Part shown: piece by piece, positions 1 to 7,464 of the stretch
How positions within the stretch are numbered: the stretch's first letter is position 1
Layout of the letters: each line of letters opens with the position of its first letter
NCBI GenBank assembly: GCA_022510865.1
Contig: JAFLSQ010000009.1
Location: 1-64,000, forward strand
Length of the DNA stretch: 64,000 bases
DNA from: Treponema sp.
GTDB taxonomy: Bacteria > Spirochaetota > Spirochaetia > Treponematales > Treponemataceae
Reading direction: 5' to 3'
The notes under the pieces: model-generated
What the model saw: the letters and a program-made list of their open reading frames with translations, nothing else
What the model was told of the DNA's origin: nothing
The model's database searches: none
Position numbers and translations under genes: made by a program

Positions 1-248
1 GTTCCATGAATCACATTGAAAAGAGAGTCGTTTGGCATACCCACAAATACAACAATTCCGTCAACAGTGAATACAAAAACACCTTTTTTATCATTAAAAT
101 CAGGAGAATCGATAGTAAAGTTTAGAAATAGAGCATTCGCATACTGGTTTAGCCTAACAGAATTATCAGATTCTTTAACTCTGACATCATGATTCAAAAA
201 AAACAACTTTATTTTTTTGGGTTTATATTGTTTCAGTATTTCATTCAT
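1..248 (-). CDS. Partial CDS truncated by window start (82 aa visible, MNEILKQYKPKKIKLFFLNHDVRV...KKGVFVFTVDGIVVFVGMPNDSLFNVIHG); unknown function
   Basis: Manual translation of the reverse complement gives an open frame from ATG at 248 to the window edge; not in ORF track because it has no stop in the window. Confidence 0.55.
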   Translation of the reverse strand, partial: MNEILKQYKPKKIKLFFLNHDVRVKESDNSVRLNQYANALFLNFTIDSPDFNDKKGVFVFTVDGIVVFVGMPNDSLFNVIHG

Positions 249-347
249 GCCCACTTCCCCACAATTATTGACAGGCGATTCTTTTAGGTATCATAACACG
301 GAATGGAGAAAAGAATATACCGCTTATCCTTTGCCCCCCCCTCATTT

Positions 348-1067
348 TCACTCCACCGTTATCCTCGCCGAGCACACGCCCTGCTCATACCGCCGCAGGC
401 CGGGCTTGGTGACAAGCGTAACCTCGTAGCTGCCCGCCGCAAGGGCGTCCGGGATGAAGCCCTCCACCACATTGCTCCCAATCCGGGTGTACCGCCCGAT
501 GCGCAGCCGCTCCCCGCCCTGCGCCCTGACGAATACCCCCTGCGCCGCGTCGTTCGCGTCGAACGAGACGTGCCTCCCCCGCAGCCTGAGCAGCGCGCCC
601 GGCTTGAACACGAGGTTTCCGCTCTCCGTGCCGTCCTGCAGCACCGCGCGCAACTCCCTGACGACAGGCACCCTCACGAACCCGCGTCCCGCCAGCCGGT
701 ACTCCGCGCCCTGCGTCATCTCCTCCGCCGCGTCCTCCGTAAATCTGAACACGCTCGTAATCCGATGGTTGCCGCTCCCGGGGACGAAGCCCTTGTGCAG
801 GCCCGCGACTGTCCCGTTCGCCCGATTGAATACCGTGCCGAACGGCAGCTCCACCTTGTAGCCGAGCCGCACGAAATGCCGCACACGGTCGTCCAGCACC
901 GCGAGCACCGCCCGCGCGTCCGCTTCCGTGATGGTCGAGTTGTACTGAGCGATTTCCCACACCAGCCGCTCGCCGTCCACCGTCTCATCCACGACGCTCC
1001 TGAAGCAGTACTGGTCCTTGTCCTCGCCCGGCTTGAACGGATTCTGATATGAGTATATCTGAAGCAT
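348..1067 (-). CDS. HU-like DNA-binding protein with C-terminal Ig-like domain (DUF4469 / HU-HIG type)
   Basis: N-terminal HU-like segment (YNSTITEADARAVLAVLDDRVRHFVRLGYKVELPFGTVF) plus Ig-like C-terminus (GSYEVTLVTKPG...SARITVE). Confidence 0.75.
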   Translation of the reverse strand: MLQIYSYQNPFKPGEDKDQYCFRSVVDETVDGERLVWEIAQYNSTITEADARAVLAVLDDRVRHFVRLGYKVELPFGTVFNRANGTVAGLHKGFVPGSGNHRITSVFRFTEDAAEEMTQGAEYRLAGRGFVRVPVVRELRAVLQDGTESGNLVFKPGALLRLRGRHVSFDANDAAQGVFVRAQGGERLRIGRYTRIGSNVVEGFIPDALAAGSYEVTLVTKPGLRRYEQGVCSARITVE

Positions 1068-1709
1068 GATGACCTCCTTATTTTATTATGCATACAGCAT
1101 GAAATTATGATTGTATTACGATATTATAATAATGGTAAAATCATTTTTGCAACTATTGAAATAGTTATTTTATCATTGTTACATAAATACTATTAAACAT
1201 AGTTATAAAAATACTTATACAATAATATACAAAGTTGTTTTGTATTGTTTATAATAATGTAATATCATTAGTATACAAGTCTTTTATGATAATTGCAGAA
1301 GTTTATTTCAATAACTGTGCCAGTATAATTATAATAATAATAATTTAATTACTATCAAATTATATGTAAAATATTTTCAGAAATATTTTCTACACACTTG
1401 CACACATCATATGACCGTATGTCAGAATGTTTCTTCACGCCTCAGAATACAGTGTGGAAAGCGTCATACGATGAGAAAATCTGTCTCTGAAAATATTGGT
1501 ACAGTCTTAGAGCAACCTTTGCCGGTGTGGTGGGCAGTCCTTACGCGAAGTCGGTCTCTCGTTTCGCAAGCTATGTGTCATAATGAAATAGCTTCATCGG
1601 AAGCAGTTGCCCTAAAAGATAATCGTACAAAAACATTCGCACCACTGCGCATAAAAATCAGTTTTTTTTTCGCAAAAGTGTCAACTTGCCCACTTCCCAC
1701 TGTCCCTTC

Positions 1710-2804
1710 CTACCGCCCGCCGCTGAGCAGCGCGAACGCCTTAGGACATATCCTTTTCAGCACGATGCCGCCAACCGTTCCGAGCAGAATCGTGAGCAGC
1801 CCTGCCGCCACAAACTGCGCGAGGCAGCCGAGACCGTGCAGGGGAATCAGCCGCCAGCTCAGTTTGTTTATCGCTGTGCCGAGGAAGGGCGTGTGGACGG
1901 CGTACAGGAAAAACGAGTAGCCCGAAAGCCGCTCCGCCACTGCGTATGCCCGCCCGCTCTGCACTATGAAGCGCGAGACTTTGAGCCAGAACAGGCAGTA
2001 GAGCGCAATCTTGAGCGTACCGATTAGCGCGGACGAGAACGCCGAGACCAGTTCCACGAAGGCAATCAGCGCAAGGTACTCGCCGAAACGTAGGCGGTCG
2101 GAGAGTGCGAAGAAATCCACGTCCTTTTCCGCCGCGAGCAGACCCGCGCAATAGAAGAAGAGCGCGCCGGTTGATGGCGTGATGAATACGGGAAGACCGC
2201 ACAGGTACGCCGCGCACAGCGCAAGGAAGGCGGACGGAAAGCGCACGAGCACGAGGCGCAGGAGCGGAGAGAGCACGATGAAAATCATCAGGTCGCGCAG
2301 AAACCAGAACTGATAGACGAGCGGAGGCCGCAATCCTTCGTCAAGATTGTGATACGTGAAAATCTTTAGCCAGTCGAGGCCGCGCCAGTTGCGCACGATG
2401 TTTATGGGATTCGCGAAAAACTGCGCTGTCTGTGGAATCGACTGCGCCACAAAATACAGCAGCACTGTCAGGAGCGTCCATGCCATATATGGCACGAGCA
2501 GCGTTCGGGCGCGCTTTTTGAGCAGGACGGAATAGCGGTCGTTTTTGCGGAACTGCAAGTACGCGCTGAAAAAGAAGAACAGCGGCACCGCCGCGCCTCC
2601 GAGCGAATCGCACACAAAATTCTTGAGCCAGCCAATCCATGCGGGCTGCACGAAGTCAAGATGATAGTAGTTCAGCGCGTCGTCCTCTTTGAGGTTCGCG
2701 TGAATCAGCACTACGAGCACCATCAGTATGAAGCGGAGCGCGGTGATGCGCCGTGAGGTCTCGCCGTCAATGCCTTTCTTTTTTCCGAACAGTTCCATAC
2801 GCAA
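1710..2804 (-). CDS. Acyltransferase 3 family membrane protein
   Basis: Multi-TM protein with typical N-terminal RITALRFILMVLVVLIHAN and YSFFLYAVHTPFLG motifs. Confidence 0.85.
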   Translation of the reverse strand: MRMELFGKKKGIDGETSRRITALRFILMVLVVLIHANLKEDDALNYYHLDFVQPAWIGWLKNFVCDSLGGAAVPLFFFFSAYLQFRKNDRYSVLLKKRARTLLVPYMAWTLLTVLLYFVAQSIPQTAQFFANPINIVRNWRGLDWLKIFTYHNLDEGLRPPLVYQFWFLRDLMIFIVLSPLLRLVLVRFPSAFLALCAAYLCGLPVFITPSTGALFFYCAGLLAAEKDVDFFALSDRLRFGEYLALIAFVELVSAFSSALIGTLKIALYCLFWLKVSRFIVQSGRAYAVAERLSGYSFFLYAVHTPFLGTAINKLSWRLIPLHGLGCLAQFVAAGLLTILLGTVGGIVLKRICPKAFALLSGGR

Positions 2805-2876
2805 CTCCCAATATTGCTATTATCAACACTGTACATTGCTTTTAGATAATTTTCAAGTGTTGCTGATAGCAATATC

Positions 2877-3194
2877 ATGCGGAGGATGACAGACATTCTT
2901 TTGGTTCTGGGGAGCAACATCAGGAAATACCGCAAGGAATTCGGTTGGACGCAGCAGCTGCTCGCGGAGAAGGCGGGAATCTCCGTGCCGTTTATGACGC
3001 AGATTGAGCTTGGCAGGAAGTCCGCGTCGCTTGAGGTCATCCAGAGCATTGCCGTCGCGCTCGGCATTCCCTACCGCCAGCTTTTCGATGAGCCGGACAC
3101 CGCCGAGCCGCCTGTGCGCAACTTGCTCTCGCTTGAGCACAGGCTTTCGGAGTCAATCATGAGCGTCATCCACGAGGAATTCGGGAAGTTCTAG
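2877..3194 (+). CDS. XRE-family HTH transcriptional regulator (start 2877 or 2886)
   Basis: HTH_3 pattern IRKYRKEFGWTQQLLAEKAGISVPFMTQIELGRKSASLEVIQSIAVALGI. Confidence 0.9.
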   Translation: MRRMTDILLVLGSNIRKYRKEFGWTQQLLAEKAGISVPFMTQIELGRKSASLEVIQSIAVALGIPYRQLFDEPDTAEPPVRNLLSLEHRLSESIMSVIHEEFGKF

Positions 3195-3271
3195 GCTCGG
3201 CAATCCCCCGGTAGCGCAGGCGCGGATTTTGTGCTATACCTAACAAAACAAAAAGATTTTCGGAGGGCGGT

Positions 3272-3739
3272 ATGTCGCTGGAAAAAGTGCGCGAGCGGTT
3301 CGCGGGAACGGAGATGGAAGGGAAGATTCTGGAGCTGGGGCAGTCGTCTGCCACGGTGGAGCTTGCGGCATCCGCGCTCTCATGCGAGCCTGACCGCATC
3401 GCTAAGTCGCTGTCGTTCCTGCTGGGGGAGGGGTGCGTCGTGGTGGTCGTCTCGGGGCTGTCAAAAATCGACAACGCCAAGTACAAGACCACGTTCGGCG
3501 CAAAGGCGAAGATGATTCCAGCGGAGGACGTGGAGTGGCTTACCGGCCACGCCGTCGGAGGTGTCTGCCCGTTCGCCCTGAACGAAGGCTGCCAGGTCTA
3601 CCTTGACGAGAGCCTACGCGCCTACGACTTTGTGTTCCCCGCCGCCGGCAGCACCAATTCCGCCGTCAAAATGACGATTGCGCAGCTGGAGAAGTTCTCC
3701 GGCTTCAAGGCGTGGGTGGACGTGACGAAAAAAGGGTAG
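3272..3739 (+). CDS. YbaK/EbsC-family (prolyl-tRNA editing-like) protein
   Basis: YbaK-like motifs: AKSLSFLL, KTTFGAKAKMIPAEDVEWLTGHAVGGVCPFAL, DESLRAYDFVFPAAGSTNSAVKM. Confidence 0.9.
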   Translation: MSLEKVRERFAGTEMEGKILELGQSSATVELAASALSCEPDRIAKSLSFLLGEGCVVVVVSGLSKIDNAKYKTTFGAKAKMIPAEDVEWLTGHAVGGVCPFALNEGCQVYLDESLRAYDFVFPAAGSTNSAVKMTIAQLEKFSGFKAWVDVTKKG

Positions 3740-3754
3740 GGCGGGAAATCCGGG

Positions 3755-4225
3755 TTAGCCTTTGTGCAGAACGGGGTAGATGTCTTTGCTGCCTTCAATG
3801 ACTTTCCAGCTGACCCAGTAATCGCCGATGACGTCCTCAATCGTGTTGATTTCGCAGTCCAGCATTGCGTAAAGAGTGGGTGTTTCAGAAGTTTGCAGGG
3901 ATTTTACAATCCACATATTTTCCTGTGAGTCTTTTGACAGAGAGTAGAGGCTGTCTGATGAGAAATCCGTCGCTTCTATTTTAATCCAGTTGCTGTTTTC
4001 TGTGGTGTGCGAGAGGCTTGAAAGCCACCATGTGGATGTTTTTTCCGTTCTGCTCCATTCAGGGATTTTTGACACAGAAATTGTCCGCTCACCGTCAATA
4101 TGCTGCTCGTAAGTGTCTCCAAAATCCAATGGCGTAAGCTGAATTGTCTGTGCGCTGGCAAAACGTGCGCCCGCAAATGCAAGGCAGACTGCAATCAGTT
4201 TTTTATGGAAAAATCTTTTCTTCAT
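3755..4225 (-). CDS. Hypothetical exported protein
   Basis: Signal peptide-like N-terminus MKKRFFHKKLIAVCLAFAGARFASA. Confidence 0.6.
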   Translation of the reverse strand: MKKRFFHKKLIAVCLAFAGARFASAQTIQLTPLDFGDTYEQHIDGERTISVSKIPEWSRTEKTSTWWLSSLSHTTENSNWIKIEATDFSSDSLYSLSKDSQENMWIVKSLQTSETPTLYAMLDCEINTIEDVIGDYWVSWKVIEGSKDIYPVLHKG

Positions 4226-4501
4226 TTTAAATATTATACGTTTGTTTCGCGCGTTTATCAATACGCCCAGACTGTGCGTGTGCGATTCTGCGGCCGCCCC
4301 GGTGATTGCCCTGCCGTTTTTGCAGAAAAATCAGAATGATTGCCGCGCGAGGGCTTTTGAAATCACTTTTCTTGATTATAATCAGAATTGATTTGCCGCT
4401 GTCTTGTCTCCGCCCATCGCTGATAAAATCCGCGGATTTTCATACCTTTAATTTGCGCCTCACGCGGTTCTGCCAACCTTTTCCCGGCACTCGCAAACCG
4501 G

Positions 4502-4547
4502 TTGACAGGAACGGCGCGATGTTATAATATCCTAGTCTATAGGTAGG
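4502..4547 (+). promoter_or_regulatory. Candidate sigma70 promoter and dyad operator upstream of the sulfur/encapsulin operon
   Basis: TTGACA 4502-4507, TATAAT 4523-4528 (15-nt spacer), then CCTA-N5-TAGG dyad at 4531-4543. Confidence 0.5.
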
Positions 4548-4560
4548 TAAATGAGGCTTT

Positions 4561-5463
4561 ATGAGATTCGCAGATTCAGTTGGAAATACGCCGCTTGTGT
4601 CGCTGGAGCACGTGAACCCGGAAAATGGGCGCGTGCATTTGTTCGCCAAGGCCGAGATGTTCAATCCGAGCGGTTCGGTGAAAGACCGTGCCGCAAAATC
4701 GATGGTTGAGGACGGACTTAAGCGCGGCGCGCTTTCAAAAAACAAAATCCTGATAGACGCGACCAGCGGGAACACGGGGATTGCCTACGCAATGTTGGGC
4801 GCGGTTTACGGCTTTAAAGTCCAGCTGGTTCTGCCCGCAAACGTAAGCCCCATGCGAAAGAGCCTGATGCGGGCTTACGGCGCGGAAATCATCGAATCTG
4901 ACCCGCTTGAAAGTTCGGACGGCGCGTTTTTCCTTGCGAGAAAGCTTGTGTCACAGTCGCCCGAAAAATATTTTTATCCCGACCAGTACAACAACTCCGC
5001 GAACTGGCGCGCGCACTACACGACCACCGCCGAGGAAATCTGGAAGCAGACGGACGGAAAAATCACGCATTTCATAACAGGCGGCGGTACGACGGGCACT
5101 TTCACTGGAACTTCCCGCCGACTTCACGAACTTAAGCCCGATATTCACACGCTTCTCATGCAGCCGGACGGTCCGTTCCACGGAATCGAGGGGAACAAGC
5201 ACCTTGAGACCACCGAGCGTCCCGGAATTTTTGATGACAGCCTTGTGGAACGGATTGTGCCGGTCTCCACCGAAGCCGCGTACTCCACAGTGCACCGGCT
5301 TGCGAGCGAGGAGGGAATTCTTGCGGGAATCAGCAGCGGTGCGAACGTTGCGGCCGCGCTTGAAGTGGCAAAAGACGCGCCGGACGGCTCTGTAATCGTG
5401 ACGGTGCTGTGCGACGCGGGCTACCGCTACCTTGACGAGCCTGTTTGGGAGAGCGTCCGATGA
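4561..5463 (+). CDS. PLP-dependent cysteine synthase (CysM/CysK family)
   Basis: VGNTPLVSLEHV, PLP lysine NPSGSVKDRAAKSM, TSGNTGIAYAM, GGGTTGTFTG. Confidence 0.92.
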   Translation: MRFADSVGNTPLVSLEHVNPENGRVHLFAKAEMFNPSGSVKDRAAKSMVEDGLKRGALSKNKILIDATSGNTGIAYAMLGAVYGFKVQLVLPANVSPMRKSLMRAYGAEIIESDPLESSDGAFFLARKLVSQSPEKYFYPDQYNNSANWRAHYTTTAEEIWKQTDGKITHFITGGGTTGTFTGTSRRLHELKPDIHTLLMQPDGPFHGIEGNKHLETTERPGIFDDSLVERIVPVSTEAAYSTVHRLASEEGILAGISSGANVAAALEVAKDAPDGSVIVTVLCDAGYRYLDEPVWESVR

Positions 5464-5915
5464 TAAAAATCCCCAAGGCTCTTCTTGATGAAATAAAGGC
5501 GCACGGCGAGCGCACTTTTCCCAACGAATGCTGCGGCATAGTTTTTGGCACGATTGACGAGGCTGGCGCGGACGGAAACGCGAGCGTGAAGACGGCGGCG
5601 GAACTCCGTCCGATAGAGAACGAATTCGAGGATGGCGAGCAGTACCATCGCTTTTTGATTACCGAGCAGCAGATGCTCAGCGCGGAACTGTACGCGCGGA
5701 AACAAGGGCTTGACATCGTGGGAATCTATCACTCCCATCCTGATTGCCCGAGCGTTCCGAGCGAGTACGACCGCACTCACGCGGTGCCGCTCTGGTCTTT
5801 CCTCATCACGAGCATTATGGGCGGAAAGGCCGCGGACTTGCAGAACTGGACTCTCGTCTGGAACGACGGGAAGAACGACAACGAATTCAAAGCGGAGACG
5901 CTTGAAGAGATATAG
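5460..5915 (+). CDS. JAMM/Mov34/MPN-type zinc metalloprotease (Mec+-like)
   Basis: FPNECCGIVFG and JAMM signature IYHSHPDCPSVPSEYD; ATGA overlap with preceding gene. Confidence 0.9.
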   Translation: MIKIPKALLDEIKAHGERTFPNECCGIVFGTIDEAGADGNASVKTAAELRPIENEFEDGEQYHRFLITEQQMLSAELYARKQGLDIVGIYHSHPDCPSVPSEYDRTHAVPLWSFLITSIMGGKAADLQNWTLVWNDGKNDNEFKAETLEEI

Positions 5916-5922
5916 AAGTGAT

Positions 5923-5941
5923 GCCCGGGCGTGTTCCGGGC
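5923..5941 (+). other. Intercistronic stem-loop between JAMM gene and Ubl-E1-rhodanese gene
   Basis: GCCCGG (5923-5928) - gcgtgtt - CCGGGC (5936-5941), followed by SD AAGGAGG at 5953-5959. Confidence 0.5.
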
Positions 5942-5963
5942 GCGCGCAATAAAAGGAGGCTAC

Positions 5964-7424
5964 ATGGCTGTTACAGTGCTGATTCCGACGACGCTCCGCG
6001 CGTACACGGACAGGAAATCCGAGGTTGAGCTTGAGGGAAGCACGGTTGGCGAGGTGCTGCAAAATCTTGTTGCGGCATATCCTGATTCCAAGAAGTCGCT
6101 GTTCGATGAGGACGGAAAACCGCGCTCGTTCGTGAACGTGTTTCTGGGCGAGACGAACATCAAAAGTCTTTCGGGGCTTGACACTCCCGCAAAGGACGGC
6201 GATACAATCATGCTGATTCCTGCCATTGCCGGAGGAAGCCCCGTGGACGAGAGCGTCATTCCAGACGAGCGCACCACGGCGCTTTCCAACGATGAAATCA
6301 AACGTTATTCCCGCCACCTGCTTTTGCCGGAGGTGGGCGTGGACGGGCAGGAAAAGCTCAAAGCCGCGAAGGTGCTCATAGTGGGATTGGGAGGGCTTGG
6401 CGCTCCCCTCGCGCAGTACCTTGCCGCGGCGGGAGTTGGGACGCTGGGACTTCTGGATTTTGACAACGTTGAGGTCTCGAATCTTCAGCGTCAGATTATC
6501 CACGGCACTCGCGATGTGGGGCGGCCTAAAGTCGCCTCTGCCCGCGACGCAATCAAGCGAATCAATCCCTATGTGAATGTGAATATGCACAATTTCGCGC
6601 TCACCAGGGAGAATGCGCTTGAGCTGTTCGCCGAGTACGACATCATTGCGGACGGAACGGACAACTACAACACGCGCTATCTTGTGAACGATGCGTGCGT
6701 GCTGCTTGGCAAGCCGAACGTGTCCGCCGCAATCTACCAGTTCGAGGGGCAGGCGAGCGTTTATTTCGCAAAGCGCGGGCCGTGCTACCGCTGCGTCTAT
6801 CCGTCACCGCCGCCTCCGGGACTTGTGCCAAGCTGCGGCGAGGGCGGCGTAATCGGCGTGCTTCCGGGCATAATCGGCACGATTCAGGCGAACGAAATCA
6901 TAAAACTGATTATCGGCGGCGGGCATTCACTTGTCGGTCGTCTTTTGCATTTTGACGCATGGAACATGAAATTCCGCGAGCTGAAACTCGAAAAGAATTC
7001 TGACTGCCCGATTTGCGGCAAAAATCCCACAATCACAAAACTTGATTCCATTGACTACGAGGAATTCTGCGGATTAAAAAAGAAAAAAGAAGAGGATGCG
7101 GAAGTCCAGTCGATTGAGCCGAAGGAACTCAAAAGAAGAATCGACGCGGGCGAGAAAATCAACATAATTGACATCCGCGAGCCGCATGAGCGCGCAATCT
7201 ACAAATTTCCGAACGCGCTTGTCATCCCAATCGGGCAGCTCGCGCGCAGGCAGGATGAGCTTGACGCGGAAGTTGACAGCGTGTTCATCTGCAAGGAAGG
7301 CAAGCGCAGCATTCTTGCCGTCCACACAATACAGGAGGCGGGCTTCAAGGGCGCGTGCTTCAATCTAAAAGAGGGAATAAACGGTTGGTCAAAGGATGTT
7401 GACCCGACCGTACCACAATATTAG
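5964..7424 (+). CDS. Fusion: ThiS/MoaD/CysO-like sulfur carrier, ThiF/MoeB/MoeZ E1-like adenylyltransferase, C-terminal rhodanese
   Basis: Ubl domain ending LIPAIAGG at residues 90-91; E1 motifs RYSRHLLLPEVGVDGQEKL, VLIVGLGGLGAPLAQYLAAAGVG, CYRCVYP...CGEGGVIGVLPGIIG; rhodanese INIIDIREPHERA...FICKEGKRS. Confidence 0.93.
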   Translation: MAVTVLIPTTLRAYTDRKSEVELEGSTVGEVLQNLVAAYPDSKKSLFDEDGKPRSFVNVFLGETNIKSLSGLDTPAKDGDTIMLIPAIAGGSPVDESVIPDERTTALSNDEIKRYSRHLLLPEVGVDGQEKLKAAKVLIVGLGGLGAPLAQYLAAAGVGTLGLLDFDNVEVSNLQRQIIHGTRDVGRPKVASARDAIKRINPYVNVNMHNFALTRENALELFAEYDIIADGTDNYNTRYLVNDACVLLGKPNVSAAIYQFEGQASVYFAKRGPCYRCVYPSPPPPGLVPSCGEGGVIGVLPGIIGTIQANEIIKLIIGGGHSLVGRLLHFDAWNMKFRELKLEKNSDCPICGKNPTITKLDSIDYEEFCGLKKKKEEDAEVQSIEPKELKRRIDAGEKINIIDIREPHERAIYKFPNALVIPIGQLARRQDELDAEVDSVFICKEGKRSILAVHTIQEAGFKGACFNLKEGINGWSKDVDPTVPQY

Positions 7425-7464
7425 TCGCATGGCGGATTACCCGCCGCGAATGCCGGAGGAGAAA

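Noticed and set aside
303-1052. 249-aa plus-strand ORF antisense to the HU-IG gene
   Set aside because: Arg/Pro/His-rich shadow ORF; the minus strand encodes a coherent protein.
1320-1350. TAATAATAATAAT short repeat as a CRISPR or microsatellite array
   Set aside because: Only a short AT-rich trinucleotide run, with no spacer structure or cas genes in the window.
1411-1920. 169-aa plus-strand ORF overlapping the acyltransferase 3' end
   Set aside because: C-terminal third is antisense to the acyltransferase; N-terminal part resembles nothing known to me and has no clear SD.
5427-6590. 387-aa minus-strand ORF opposite the JAMM and Ubl-E1 genes
   Set aside because: Antisense shadow ORF; low-complexity Arg/Val/His-rich product with no motif, while the plus strand has recognisable domains.
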